The notes: generated by a model from the sequence alone, not told the origin. Positions 9,901 through 18,682 are shown, counted from the first letter of the stretch. The stretch: 64,000 nucleotides of DNA from Nostoc edaphicum CCNP1411 (GCF_014023275.1 NZ_CP054698.1:3782001-3846000); one strand, 5' to 3'. Translations and numbers: made by a program.

Positions 9901-10128
9901 ATGAGGAAAACAAAACAACTTACCGCGATTATTGAGCGTGAAGAAAAGGGCTATGTATCGCTTTGTCCAGAATTAGATATTGCTAGCCAAGGTGACACCA
10001 TCGAAGAAGCACGCAGTAATTTGGTTGAAGCATTGGAATTATTTTTTGAGACAGCTGACCCCTCTGAAGTCCAAGATCGGCTAATTACAGAAGTCTTTAT
10101 TACGCGCCTAGAGGTAAATATTGGGTAA
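9901..10128 (+). CDS. hicB: HicB-family antitoxin
   Basis: A 75-residue protein with the partial RNase H-like fold of HicB antitoxins: a short beta-rich N-terminus (LTAIIEREEKGYVSLCPELD) followed by ASQGDTIEEARSNLVEALELFFE. HicB normally neutralises and autoregulates with the HicA mRNA interferase. Its partner gene follows with overlapping frames but carries an amber codon. The antitoxin frame itself is intact. Confidence 0.88.
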   Translation: MRKTKQLTAIIEREEKGYVSLCPELDIASQGDTIEEARSNLVEALELFFETADPSEVQDRLITEVFITRLEVNIG

Positions 10129-10345
10129 GCTGCGAGTTCTTTCGAGTGGGGAAGTGTGTCAAATTTTAGAGATGCATGGTTTTGTGCAAGTACGCCAGCG
10201 CGGTAGCCATATTATTATGCAGTAGCGAACAGAAGACTCAACTCTAACTGTTCCTGTTCCTAATTATGATGAGCTTCGTGTTGGCACTTTACGCTCTATT
10301 ACTCGCCAGTCAGGATTGCCACGCGCTCTTTTTGAGGTGACTTAG
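10121..10345 (+). pseudogene. hicA: hicA mRNA-interferase toxin with in-frame amber codon
   Basis: The frame starting at TTG 10121, overlapping the end of hicB, reads GKLRVLSSGEVCQILEMHGF, then VQVRQRGSHIIMQ, then TAG at 10223-10225. It continues in the same frame as RTEDSTLTVPVPNYDELRVG and SITRQSGLPRALFEV to a stop at 10343. This is the complete HicA double-stranded RNA-binding-like fold, with the catalytic histidine in GSHIIMQ. A single nonsense change replaces the residue expected just after the catalytic segment. No ATG is present. The toxin is most likely inactivated, although readthrough cannot be excluded. Confidence 0.85.
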
Positions 10346-10348
10346 CAG

Positions 10349-10771
10349 ATGGAAGAATTCCTAGAACTGAGGCAATTTCTAGAACAAGGCAAAATCCATG
10401 AGGCGCTGCTGTTGGTGGATGAGTTAGAAGAAATGAGCCTCAGTGACAAAATCAATAAAATTGATAGTTATGGTGTAGTTCTGCTCATCCATTTAATTAA
10501 ACAAAAGGCTGAAAAACGTTCTACTCGCTCTTGGGATGTTTCGATAGAAAATACAGTGCGGGAAATCAACAAAATAAATAAGCGCCGCAAATCCGGTGGT
10601 TTTTACTTGAATCAAGCAGAATTAATCGATATTCTACAACAAGGATATCAAGTGGCACTGAAAAGAGCGGCGCTAGAAGTTTTTGAGGGGCGTTATGAAG
10701 CCCAAGAATTGGCTGCAATGGTTGACCAGCAAGAAACTTTAGCCGAAGCGCTGGAACTGATTCAACAATAG
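10349..10771 (+). CDS. DUF29-like protein
   Basis: A 140-residue all-helical protein starting 4 bp after the hicA remnant. The sequence (MEEFLELRQFLEQGKIHEAL, then DSYGVVLLIHLIKQKAEKRS and FYLNQAELIDILQQGYQVAL) resembles the DUF29 family, which is abundant in cyanobacteria and of unknown function. It ends with EALELIQQ. Its last 10 bases overlap the 3' end of the convergent asparaginase gene. It may be transcribed with the hicBA remnant, but no functional link is shown. Confidence 0.75.
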   Translation: MEEFLELRQFLEQGKIHEALLLVDELEEMSLSDKINKIDSYGVVLLIHLIKQKAEKRSTRSWDVSIENTVREINKINKRRKSGGFYLNQAELIDILQQGYQVALKRAALEVFEGRYEAQELAAMVDQQETLAEALELIQQ

Positions 10772-11715
10772 CCAATCAATTCACTATCATTCCACTCCAA
10801 GGTGTCACCAACTTTTTCGCCGTCATGGTAGGCGGCGAGTAAGATTTCGCTAGTTTTTCCCCAGGCGATCGCTCCACTGACATCTAAGGCGATCGCCCCC
10901 AAATCTCGTTTGTTGTGGTGCGCTTCTCCAAAGGAGCGCTGCATAGCATCCTTCAGGGACATACCATCAGTGACACGCACTACAATCCGTGCGGCTAAAC
11001 ACTCATCAATGATATCTTCCCCAATCCCAGTACAACTCACACCAGCATTATTAGTAGCATAATTACCTGCGGGCATCGCAGAATCACTTACTCTTCCAAT
11101 GCGCTCAAAGCCCTTTCCACCAGTAGAAGTGCCAGCGGCTAGCCTACCATAGGTATCTAAAGCCACTACACCGATGGTGCCGCGTCCGGCATTGCTGGTT
11201 TCTACGAGTTCGGGTTCTGCTACCACGCCAGCCATTGTGCTTTTAAAATTATCTTGGCGCTCTTGTATCCATTCTTGTAACCGCAAATCAGTTAAAGCGT
11301 TATAGCTGGGAAGTTGCATTTCTCGCGCCAACTCAGCCGATCCGAAATCTGATAACACTCGGTCTGGCGAACTTTGTAAAAATTGCGCTAACTCAATGGG
11401 ATTTTTCACCCGCGAAATATTAATTACACCACTAAACCGCCCTAATGCCCCATCCATCAAAGAAGCACTCATACGGATTTGACCATCAGATTGTAATACT
11501 GAACCAGTACCAGCATTAAAGCGGGGATTGTCTTCGAGCATTTGGCAACCCTGCACCACTGCCTCAGAGGCAGTTGCTCCTGACAATAGTAGAGAATAGA
11601 CTTCTTCTATTACTGTATGGAGCGATCGGCGCACCGCATCCAATCCTCCTTTACCGTGGAGAGAACTACCAGCCCCTCCATGAATAATTAATTTAGGTTG
11701 CACCTGTAACTCCAT
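10762..11715 (-). CDS. iaaA: Isoaspartyl peptidase / plant-type L-asparaginase (Ntn hydrolase)
   Basis: The 317-residue precursor begins with the family motif LIIHGGAGSSLHGKG. The autocatalytic cleavage site is visible as NAGRGTIGVVALD. The threonine of GTIGVVALD becomes the N-terminal nucleophile of the small subunit, and the later motif GRVSDSAMPAGNYA also belongs to the family. The enzyme releases aspartate from isoaspartyl dipeptides and has asparaginase activity. It acts in the cytoplasm. In filamentous cyanobacteria such enzymes also release the products of cyanophycin breakdown, which would fit a nitrogen-fixing host (inference). Confidence 0.93.
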   Translation of the reverse strand: MELQVQPKLIIHGGAGSSLHGKGGLDAVRRSLHTVIEEVYSLLLSGATASEAVVQGCQMLEDNPRFNAGTGSVLQSDGQIRMSASLMDGALGRFSGVINISRVKNPIELAQFLQSSPDRVLSDFGSAELAREMQLPSYNALTDLRLQEWIQERQDNFKSTMAGVVAEPELVETSNAGRGTIGVVALDTYGRLAAGTSTGGKGFERIGRVSDSAMPAGNYATNNAGVSCTGIGEDIIDECLAARIVVRVTDGMSLKDAMQRSFGEAHHNKRDLGAIALDVSGAIAWGKTSEILLAAYHDGEKVGDTLEWNDSELIGYC

Positions 11716-11759
11716 TAATCTCTTGCGCTATTTGCGTCTGTGTTGCAGTTGGTTTTATT

Positions 11760-11880
11760 AGGCATTGGGGATTGGGTATCAGGGATTGGGTATCGGGAAT
11801 TGAGTATTGGAAAGAATTCATTCCCCATTCTCCAGTTCTTAGTCCCCAGTTCCCAGTCCCCATTCCCCAGTCCCTTTAAG
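11760..11880. repeat. STRR clusters (GGGATTG / CCCAGTC types)
   Basis: Two clusters of short direct repeats: GGGATTGGGTATC-like units at 11767-11800, then CCCAGTTCCCAGTCCCCATT-like units at 11845-11875. Both sets are typical Nostocales heptamer repeats. They separate the asparaginase start from the DUF2256 gene. Confidence 0.75.
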
Positions 11881-12031
11881 TTTGCGCTTCAGAACGGCGA
11901 CGACGACAACGTTCTGAACAGTATTTCACATCCTCCCAGCAATCTTGCCACTTTTTACGCCATGTGAAAGGACGTTGACATACCGGACAGATTTTTGTGG
12001 GTAGGTCAGATTTAGAACGAACACGTCCCAT
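11876..12031 (-). CDS. Small zinc-ribbon-like protein (DUF2256)
   Basis: A 51-residue protein from ATG 12031, containing [14 protein letters not shown] and later [10 protein letters not shown]. The two Cys pairs suggest a small zinc-binding module. Length and motif order match the DUF2256 family, widespread in bacteria and of unknown role. An in-frame upstream start would only add a hydrophobic stretch without motif. Confidence 0.8.
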   Translation of the reverse strand: MGRVRSKSDLPTKICPVCQRPFTWRKKWQDCWEDVKYCSERCRRRRSEAQT

Positions 12032-12203
12032 ATAAATACTGTGTAGATGAGAATTTGATTTCTGAGGGAGATGGAAAATAATTATAACCAGTTTGCTACA
12101 AAGGAAGGATATTTTCGGCAAATAAATGTTTTGTCAATCTATCTTTAGGCTGATTTTTGAATTCTATTCTAAAAAGAGATAGCCAGAAACCAGATTTCAA
12201 GTT

Positions 12204-12326
12204 ATGCGATCCCCGATTCGCATTTTTTTGGTTGCCGAATATTTAAAAGCAGAAAGTAAAAGCGAACTCCGCCATGAGTATTTGGCTGGTCAAATTTTTG
12301 CGATGTCTGCGACGGGCTACGCCTAG
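12204..12326 (+). pseudogene. Uma2-family nuclease remnant
   Basis: A 40-codon frame matching the N-terminus of Uma2 (DUF820) proteins, with the family phrase EYLKAESKSELRHEYLAGQI. It then runs into a copy of the small dispersed repeat GATGTCTGCGACGGGCTACG, which supplies the stop TAG at 12324. The rest of the roughly 190-residue family domain is missing. The remainder of the 12122-12480 interval has no gene. Confidence 0.75.
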
Positions 12327-12480
12327 GCTAAACCTGTGTAATTGATGATTCGTTATAATAATATCCGCCTTTGATTTGATGAAAATTGAACTAGCGATCG
12401 CTATTCATCAATCAATATTTAAACCTAACCTACAGCAAACTCAGTATCAGAGCGCACTCTAGCAGGTTGAAAACCCAATA

Positions 12481-15402
12481 CTAAGAATCATTACCAACTA
12501 ACGGTAACAGCAACCGGCTAACTACTCGATTATCTGGTAACTGATAGAAATTCAACTCTCCTCCTAGTTCCTGCATGAGGTTTTGGCAGATTAGCAGATG
12601 TAAGGCTGGTGGTTGATCGAGGTTGCAGGGAGCAAGGACATCTTTGGGTGTATTATCATGTAGTTCTGTTAATAACTGTGGTTCGATCGCACCGTTGTAT
12701 GTAATCGACAGTTCTAGAGATGTCTGATGATCAGCTCCTTCACTTGTAGAATAATGCTTTGCCTCTGAGGGTTTTGACGCATCTAAACGGCGACACCAAA
12801 TATCAATTCTGCCGCCGCTTTGAGAACGGTTACAGGCAGTAACCAATAATTCATGGATAACTAATTCAATTTTGACAATATCACCAGCGATCGCCATTGA
12901 AGATTGAGCGCTGGAGCTAGGAACACCTCTGACTAATGAAGAATTCTTTGGCGACTCTTGCTCGTCAATAGGTTGTCCTAAGCCATGTACACCAATCCAC
13001 AGCTTTTGTTGTTTAAGTAAATTTTCGATGCGTTCGAGCGATCGCTTCAGTAAACTGGCTATGGGCATAGTTTCCCAACTAATATGTAGCTGCCAATGCT
13101 CAAGTTTAAGCATTCCACTCATAGAGGTAGCTGTATGATCTAACTGCCGCAGCAATAGTTGGTAGCGCATCTGAGTCAATTCATTAGCAGGAATCCCCAA
13201 ATCATGTATTTGTTTAAGGGACAGCGCCGTTATTCTTTGGATTTCCTCTAGGCGACGATGTTTATACCAGTTGAGTTGTCGTAATTCCTCTGTTGTGGAT
13301 TCTAAAAGTCGGGTAATTTGCTTTTCACGACGCCACCAGGCTAATTGAGAAATCAGGGTTGCTGTCGCACTGAGGTTTTGTTCTGACCAGCGACGCTCTT
13401 GATAGTCTGCTAACAAGACCATACCAGTAATTTCATAATCAGCATTAGTACGTAATGCCATCACCAAAATTTGACTTTTGTCTGGAACATTCAACCATTT
13501 CCGGGTTTCTGGAGGTAAATTATCTACCTTCAAAGTTAGGTAATTCTCTGTCGCAAGTGCCCACTGAATTAAGGCTTCAGACTGAATAGAAATAGATGCA
13601 TCGGAAACAATTCCAAATAGGCTATTATCAATCACTCCAGGGATAATTTCTGCCCACCTTTCACCAGGTGACCAGGATAGCATCACTGCTAAAGGACAAC
13701 CCAAAATTGATGCTATTTGTTCGAGTGCTGTACGTTCTAAATGCTTTTTTTCAACCTCAATGCTGTTCTGGGATTGTGTCAGGATGCGTAGGCATTGCTC
13801 AAATGCCTGGGAAGTTTTTTGCTGCTGGGTGGTACGGTTATGTAATTGCCACTGACGAACAATTACGCCAATCTGTTGACTGACGGCCCACAGCAATTCC
13901 TTTTCCAGAGTTGTCCAAGACCGATGGGTTTCGTGAGTGATGACCAAAAGTGGTGCTGGTATCTGACCGTGAGTGCATTTACAAATCAGTAGCGATCGCA
14001 CACCATTCTCTAACAACAAGGGACGCCAGTTAAAAAAGCGTAAATCTTCATCTAAGTTTTCAATCTCCACCGCTTGAGTTGAACGTTGCAAAAGCTGCCC
14101 ATCTAATTCCTTGAGAATATTCAGGCTAAATGTCAACGGTCGGCGATTATGAGGCTGACTTTGGTAAATAAATTGATAATTATTCTGCTCCGAGTCATGC
14201 TGCAACAGCAAAAAGCGGGTAGCACCTAGTCTAGCTAAAACTCTTTTAGCACAGCTGTGTAAGGTTTCCTGAAGGTCATGTTCGCTATAGATACCTTGGG
14301 CAACTTGGCTAGTCAGTTGGGCATCTTCTTGAATCTGTTTAATGGTGCTTTCCATACTTTCGTTAGGTGCAATCAGGGAGATTAAACCAGCCACACCCTG
14401 AACAAAATTTTTGTCTGCCTCTGTCCAGATTCGAGGTTCATTGCTTTCCACCGCCAGAAAACCGAGCAAATTCTTTTGCCAGATGATCGGAGCAGCTAAG
14501 AGCGATCGCACTTTCAGCCGTTGCAGCAATTTTGCCGTAAAATGACTCTTCAAAGAACTGCGTGCATCACCAATTGAGACAATTTGGTTAACTGCCAAAG
14601 CATAATAAAAGTCGCTCAACTCCTGTACAGTCATTCCCGCTGATTGCTGACTGCTGGAATTGCGATCGATTTTGACTAGCTGATTGCTCATTCGACACCA
14701 AAAGTAGCGCCCTTCCCGCTCAAACCAGTAAACATTTGTTCGGTTGGGGGAGACAAATTTATGAGTTGCTTGCACCGCTGCTTCAAGTCTTTGATTCAGG
14801 TTACTGAGAGTGCGTAAATTTTCCAGTAATTCTAATAATGGCTCGTCGGTTCGCTTGGTTTGCTTTTGCTGCTTATGCATCTCATCTTGATAAAGCACTG
14901 CCCCCAGTTCACCTAAAACCATCATTAAACGTGCTTTTGTTTCTCCTGTAAGTAGGTAGCCCCAGCGTTCTGAACCCAGTAACAGCAAGCCTAAGCAACG
15001 GTCTTTATAGCGAATTGGTAAAATAATCGTTCCTTGGATGTGGAATTTTTCGGCAATTTTTCCCCATTCGGCGGCGCGGATTTCAGTTTGTAAATCAGCT
15101 ATACCCAAGGGATGCTGTTCAATCACCACTTGTTCTAATAAATCTCCAGGACTCAGAACAACCCTTTGGCGTAAAAAGCTCGTATCATGATCAGGTGTAA
15201 TGCCGCCTTTGCCGAATAATATGTGATTTAGGCGATCGTAAAGAGCAATCCAAATTAGTCTGTAGTCAAACTCTTCCTTGAGATAAGAAATAGTAGTTTC
15301 AATCAGAACGTCAACATCATCTTCTTCTCTAAGGCTCTGGAGGACGCGTCCCAAGGAGAGGATCTGCTGTTCGGCGGCTATAGGTTTTTGCGGCTGCCCC
15401 AT
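12481..15402 (-). CDS. Multi-GAF sensor protein with degenerate histidine-kinase C-terminus
   Basis: A 973-residue soluble protein. Three or four GAF-type segments can be followed: about 15-170 (LRLIWIALYD-like core and IILPIRYKDRCLGLLLLG), about 195-345 (VRSLLAAPIIWQKNLLGFLAVES), about 370-520 and about 530-700 (ILVMALRTNADYEITGMVLLAD). The last 200 residues resemble a histidine-kinase dimerisation helix plus ATPase fold. They include IELVIHELLVTACNRSQSGG as an N-box-like stretch and end in LHLLICQNLMQELGGELNFY, but no canonical HExxxPL H-box or DxGxG box is seen. It may be an atypical kinase or a pure sensor. It is divergent from the coiled-coil gene at 15536. Confidence 0.8.
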   Translation of the reverse strand: MGQPQKPIAAEQQILSLGRVLQSLREEDDVDVLIETTISYLKEEFDYRLIWIALYDRLNHILFGKGGITPDHDTSFLRQRVVLSPGDLLEQVVIEQHPLGIADLQTEIRAAEWGKIAEKFHIQGTIILPIRYKDRCLGLLLLGSERWGYLLTGETKARLMMVLGELGAVLYQDEMHKQQKQTKRTDEPLLELLENLRTLSNLNQRLEAAVQATHKFVSPNRTNVYWFEREGRYFWCRMSNQLVKIDRNSSSQQSAGMTVQELSDFYYALAVNQIVSIGDARSSLKSHFTAKLLQRLKVRSLLAAPIIWQKNLLGFLAVESNEPRIWTEADKNFVQGVAGLISLIAPNESMESTIKQIQEDAQLTSQVAQGIYSEHDLQETLHSCAKRVLARLGATRFLLLQHDSEQNNYQFIYQSQPHNRRPLTFSLNILKELDGQLLQRSTQAVEIENLDEDLRFFNWRPLLLENGVRSLLICKCTHGQIPAPLLVITHETHRSWTTLEKELLWAVSQQIGVIVRQWQLHNRTTQQQKTSQAFEQCLRILTQSQNSIEVEKKHLERTALEQIASILGCPLAVMLSWSPGERWAEIIPGVIDNSLFGIVSDASISIQSEALIQWALATENYLTLKVDNLPPETRKWLNVPDKSQILVMALRTNADYEITGMVLLADYQERRWSEQNLSATATLISQLAWWRREKQITRLLESTTEELRQLNWYKHRRLEEIQRITALSLKQIHDLGIPANELTQMRYQLLLRQLDHTATSMSGMLKLEHWQLHISWETMPIASLLKRSLERIENLLKQQKLWIGVHGLGQPIDEQESPKNSSLVRGVPSSSAQSSMAIAGDIVKIELVIHELLVTACNRSQSGGRIDIWCRRLDASKPSEAKHYSTSEGADHQTSLELSITYNGAIEPQLLTELHDNTPKDVLAPCNLDQPPALHLLICQNLMQELGGELNFYQLPDNRVVSRLLLPLVGNDS

Positions 15403-15535
15403 CTGATTTATTGGTTAACATAACTTGTAATATATAAGATGCCCAGAAAAGCACCCTGAGTAATATTGCCACGGGTGTTTGCTGAAAGTTCTAAGTAACG
15501 AGTTGGTTGAAGTTAGATTATGGAGTGCTAGGGAA

Positions 15536-15931
15536 ATGGGCGAAACTTCATCCGATGCTCTAGAGGAGCAGAGACAAGTCTCAGAGGAAAAGCGAGAGTC
15601 TGCTGAAGATACCAGGCTCTCAAAAGAGAAGGAGCGAGAGTTTGCTGAAGATGTCAGGCTTTCACAAGAGGAGCAGCGACGGCTTGCTGAAGAAATGAGA
15701 AATTCTGTCGAAGAAATGCGGCAGATTGCTGAGGAAATGAGAAATTCTGCCGAAGTAACCCGGCAGATTGCTGAAGAAGTGCGGCTAGCGAAAGAAGAAC
15801 TCCGACAAGTTAGAGAGGAAGCACGGCAAGCCAAAGACGAACTCCGACAAGCTAAAGAGGAACTCCAAGAAGCTAAAGACGAACTCCGAGAAGCTAAAGA
15901 GGAAGCGCGGCGGTCTACCGAATTCGCGTAG
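15536..15931 (+). CDS. Heptad-repeat coiled-coil protein
   Basis: A 131-residue protein from ATG 15536; an in-frame TTG at 15479 is a less likely start. Almost the whole sequence is seven-residue repeats such as EEMRNSV-EEMRQIA and EELRQVR-EEARQAK, highly charged and without aromatic residues. They would form one long coiled coil. The DNA is a degenerate 21-bp tandem repeat, and the reverse strand is open as a consequence. Function is unknown. It sits 15 bp before pyrD. Confidence 0.65.
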   Translation: MGETSSDALEEQRQVSEEKRESAEDTRLSKEKEREFAEDVRLSQEEQRRLAEEMRNSVEEMRQIAEEMRNSAEVTRQIAEEVRLAKEELRQVREEARQAKDELRQAKEELQEAKDELREAKEEARRSTEFA

Positions 15932-15946
15932 TGTTTAAGGATTAAA

Positions 15947-17107
15947 ATGGATATTTATCAACTTGCTATTCGTCCGCTTTTATTCAATGTGGTAAAAACC
16001 GATTCAGAATGGTTACACCAGCAGACGATTCGCACTTTTAGCTGGCTATCGCAAACCCCTGCGAGTTGGGCAAACCAACGCTTACAAAAATCTTTATGTC
16101 TGTACGATTCACGTCTAGAACAAAATTTGTTTGGGCTAAACTTTCCAAATCCGGTAGGGTTAGCAGCTGGCTTCGATAAGGATGGAGTCGCTGCTGGCAT
16201 TTGGCCTAATCTGGGTTTTGGCTTTGCGGAACTAGGAACTGTAACTTTTCACGCACAGCCAGGAAATCCACGTCCTCGTTTGTTTCGCCTACCGTTGGAT
16301 AAAGCTGCTCTCAATCGGATGGGTTTTAATAATCTTGGTGCAGCAGCAATGGCGGCACGTTTGACACAGGAAAAACAGGAGTTAACTCAGTCAATACCCA
16401 TAGGGATAAATTTGGGTAAATCTAAGGTGACTCCCCTAGAAGCAGCCGCACAGGATTATCTCGATAGTTTTCGTTTACTCAAGGATTTGGGAGATTATTT
16501 TGTTGTTAATGTCTCTTCTCCCAATACACCAGGGTTGCGATCGCTCCAAGATGCTTCTATGCTCAGTGCCATCTTAGATTTATTACAACAAGAAAATACT
16601 GCACAAAAACCAATTTTTGTCAAGATAGCGCCAGATTTAGATTGGGTTGCGATCGCTGACATTATAACTCTTGCTAAAACCTACCAACTGGCGGGAATTA
16701 TTGCTACTAACACCACCATTAGCCGTGATGGACTAAAAACTCAGGTAATTGACCAAACTGGCAAATCACCCCAGGAAGAAGCTGGCGGAATTAGTGGTGA
16801 ACCATTGCGCGATCGCTCCACTGAGGTAATTCGTTTTATTTGGCAGCAAACCCAAGGACAAATCCCAATTATTGGCGTTGGTGGCATCTTTTCTGCTGAA
16901 GATGCTTGGGAAAAAATTACTGCTGGTGCTAGTTTGATTCAGGTTTATACTGGCTGGATTTACGAAGGGCCACTGATGGTACGCCGGATTCTAGCAGGTT
17001 TGCTTTCCAAGCTAGAACAAAACGGATTAAATTCCATCAACGAAGCTGTGGGTTTAGAATTCAAAAATCAACGAAGGCAGGAGGCAGAGGGCAGGAGGCA
17101 GGAGTAA
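15947..17107 (+). CDS. pyrD: Dihydroorotate dehydrogenase, quinone type (class 2)
   Basis: A 386-residue protein with the class 2 features: an N-terminal helical membrane-association segment, then the FMN barrel starting at [13 protein letters not shown], the catalytic-serine segment [14 protein letters not shown], and [11 protein letters not shown] with [15 protein letters not shown] near the end. It oxidises dihydroorotate to orotate in pyrimidine synthesis and passes electrons to quinone. The last 13 or so residues ([13 protein letters not shown]) are encoded by a purine-rich short tandem repeat and are not part of the conserved fold. The stop therefore seems to have been shifted by repeat DNA. 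Confidence 0.96.
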   Translation: MDIYQLAIRPLLFNVVKTDSEWLHQQTIRTFSWLSQTPASWANQRLQKSLCLYDSRLEQNLFGLNFPNPVGLAAGFDKDGVAAGIWPNLGFGFAELGTVTFHAQPGNPRPRLFRLPLDKAALNRMGFNNLGAAAMAARLTQEKQELTQSIPIGINLGKSKVTPLEAAAQDYLDSFRLLKDLGDYFVVNVSSPNTPGLRSLQDASMLSAILDLLQQENTAQKPIFVKIAPDLDWVAIADIITLAKTYQLAGIIATNTTISRDGLKTQVIDQTGKSPQEEAGGISGEPLRDRSTEVIRFIWQQTQGQIPIIGVGGIFSAEDAWEKITAGASLIQVYTGWIYEGPLMVRRILAGLLSKLEQNGLNSINEAVGLEFKNQRRQEAEGRRQE

Positions 17108-17270
17108 GATTGTCCGTACTCTAGAACTGCTGCGACCAGAGGGAGCAAGGGTTTAAGACAACAGACCCTGAACAAGAGTTCAGTGCTGCCAAATCATTCT
17201 CGGTCGAATAACAAGGATAATTTTCCCCTCCTGCCCTCTGCCTCCTGCCTCCTGCCTCCTTCAACCTTCT
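17075..17270. repeat. Inverted pair of GGCAGGA-type short tandem repeats
   Basis: A GGCAGGAGGCAGAGGGCAGG cluster at about 17075-17105, and its reverse complement (CCTGCCCTCTGCCTCCTGCC) at about 17229-17262, flank about 125 bp. The left copy forms the C-terminal codons of pyrD. The right copy reaches the 3' end of the convergent gene at 17261. As RNA it would make a large hairpin between two convergent genes. Confidence 0.8.
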
Positions 17271-17992
17271 TCCTCCACTGGGAAAAACTCCTTAGTTTTT
17301 TCCGAATATGTCCAGGCAATGCCATCAGGGTCTTTGCTGCGACTCCATTCTGGAAACTCTGGATCATTTCGCCGTTTATAAACTGTGCTGGAATATACAT
17401 TTAGCCGTTTAGCAAGTTCAGATTGAATCAGAGAGCCAAAAATTAACTGTTTTTCCAGCGATCGTTTCGCTTCCTCATGGGTTTGCTGTGGGAGTGATTC
17501 GGTTTCTGGTTCTTCCTCCTGTGGGATTGGTGCTGGCGGTGGTGCTAAGAGCGATCGCGCTGTTTTAGTAACTGCTTGAGCCGGAAGCTCTTTAACAGGC
17601 TCACTACTGTCAAGAATATTGCCGAGAATGCTGGCAGTTATAAAGTAATAAGACTGCCCCGCCTCTTCAGAGTTGACTATACTGGCACCAAATTCCGAGG
17701 CTTTACCATCCAAGTAGCGTTTTGCCGTTGTTCCAGGAAAATTGCCCTTGATTGCCAAGTCCATTGGCGTAAGTCTGCCTTGATTTTCGCGAACTAACTG
17801 ATGAAAAATTGGATTAACTCGATGAGTCCACTGTTGCCATTGATATTCCTGCCAAAGCTTGAAGCCAATTACCAGCACAATTACCGCCAGTAAAATTCTC
17901 CAAGTGGCAACTAGGAAAATAATCAAAAACGAGATGGGCAAAAGTAGAACGAGAAAAGCCTTGCCGTTATCTTCTATGGGTTTCTCACTCAT
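17261..17992 (-). CDS. Membrane-anchored protein with C-terminal helix-turn-helix-like region, unknown
   Basis: A 243-residue protein from ATG 17992. Residues 10-50 form one or two hydrophobic segments (AFLVLLLPISFLIIFLVATW, then ILLAVIVLVIGF). A soluble part follows with a proline/glutamate linker (APPPAPIPQEEEPE). The C-terminal 60 residues (KRLNVYSSTVYKRRNDPEFP, then DGIAWTYSEKTKEFF) resemble a helix-turn-helix found in phage-type excisionase or Cox-like folds. I do not recognise the family. The gene is convergent with pyrD and ends at an STRR cluster. Confidence 0.7.
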   Translation of the reverse strand: MSEKPIEDNGKAFLVLLLPISFLIIFLVATWRILLAVIVLVIGFKLWQEYQWQQWTHRVNPIFHQLVRENQGRLTPMDLAIKGNFPGTTAKRYLDGKASEFGASIVNSEEAGQSYYFITASILGNILDSSEPVKELPAQAVTKTARSLLAPPPAPIPQEEEPETESLPQQTHEEAKRSLEKQLIFGSLIQSELAKRLNVYSSTVYKRRNDPEFPEWSRSKDPDGIAWTYSEKTKEFFPVEEEG

Positions 17993-18133
17993 GCCGATTT
18001 TTGCCAAGTGAATTTTGGGAAATAATATTATTATATTGGCAAAAATTGGCACACTTTTTTGTATCTTTTGGCAAAGTTGCGGCAAATTTGTCGGCAAAAG
18101 CTTTTTTCAGTAGGTGTTATAGGCTTTGGTCTG

Positions 18134-18160
18134 CGATGCCTACGGCGGTAAACTACGCGC
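18134..18160. repeat. Small dispersed repeat GCGATGCCTACGGCGG type
   Basis: The sequence GCGATGCCTACGGCGGTAAA followed by CTACGC occurs here in non-coding DNA. It recurs in reverse complement inside the CHASE2-kinase gene at about 27713-27738. Confidence 0.75.
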
Positions 18161-18234
18161 AAAAGTTTTTTAGCAGAGAAAATGAAAGTATTTTTAACTC
18201 AACCAACAACTCTATAAATTAGCTTGCCACCCTC

Positions 18235-18263
18235 TTGACAACAAATAATACATATACTACATT
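18235..18263 (+). promoter_or_regulatory. Candidate sigma70-type promoter of the Y-like RNA / Ro60 operon
   Basis: TTGACA at 18235-18240 is a perfect -35. A 17-bp spacer leads to TACATT at 18258-18263, a fair -10. Transcription would begin near 18270, about 35 bp before the first tRNA-like RNA, consistent with 5' maturation by RNase P (inference). Confidence 0.5.
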
Positions 18264-18305
18264 AATAATACAAGTCAACTTTCATTAGGGAGTTAGCTTT
18301 CACCA

Positions 18306-18439
18306 GTAGCGGATAGCTCAAATGGCAGAGCGCCCACCTTGCCCGGAAGGGCCGATGTATCGAGGGTTATCGCATATAACAAAAACACCCTTGATCAAAC
18401 TTCTGGAGGTGTAGGTAAAAATCCTACTTCGCTACAGCA
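18306..18439 (+). ncRNA. Y-like RNA 1, tRNA-like, degenerate copy
   Basis: An 8-bp acceptor stem can be drawn between GTAGCGGA (18306-18313) and TTCGCTAC (18428-18435), with one G-U pair, followed by A and GCA rather than CCA. The D-arm is GCTC/GAGC with GG in the loop (18316-18331). The T-stem is GTAGG/CCTAC but its loop is TAAAAAT, not TTCRANY. Between them lies the Y module: CCTTGCCC, a GGAA loop, GGGCCGATG and GAGGGTTATCG (18337-18372). No clean anticodon arm can be formed, and about 20 extra bases precede the T-arm. Compared with the next three copies this one is divergent and may be decaying or specialised. Confidence 0.75.
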
Positions 18440-18510
18440 AATAGAGTGCTGAGTGACGAATTTTAAATGTTTAACTCATAACTCCTCACTCTTAACTCAT
18501 AACTTTATAT

Positions 18511-18640
18511 GTGGTGGGTAGCTCAGTGGTTAGAGCGCCTAAACATCCTTATTCACCCCTTGCCTGAAAAGGCCGAAGAATTGAGGGTTATCGCCTGCCA
18601 AGCGGGAGGTCGCGGGTTCGATTCCCGCTCCACTACACCA
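18511..18640 (+). ncRNA. Y-like RNA 2: tRNA fold (anticodon GCC) with Ro-binding module inserted at 29/30
   Basis: The acceptor GTGGTGGG pairs with TCCACTAC (18511-18518 / 18629-18636) over 8 bp, then A and an encoded CCA (18638-18640). The D-arm is GCTC-AGTGGTTA-GAGC. The T-arm is GCGGG-TTCGATT-CCCGC (18612-18628). The anticodon stem is CCT plus GC pairing with GCGGG, with a 7-nt loop CTGCCAA. The 52 nt at 18541-18592 interrupt it exactly between positions 29 and 30. They form a Y-RNA Ro-binding helix: CCTTGCC, the loop TGAAAA, GGCCGAAG (bulged CG) and GAGGGTTATC. Compare GGUCCGA...GGGUUAU with CUUGACUAG in human Y RNAs. Without the insert the RNA is a complete 78-nt tRNA-like molecule. Confidence 0.88.
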
Positions 18641-18682
18641 AATCTAGTCCTGAATTTTTAATTTTTAATTTTTAATTTTCAT

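Noticed and set aside
11740..11967. + strand frame between the asparaginase and DUF2256 genes
   Set aside because: It is formed by STRR repeats and has no motif.
15415..15834. Minus-strand 139-codon serine-rich frame
   Set aside because: It is the antisense of the heptad-repeat gene. Its composition (SSAICRISS) comes from the repeat.
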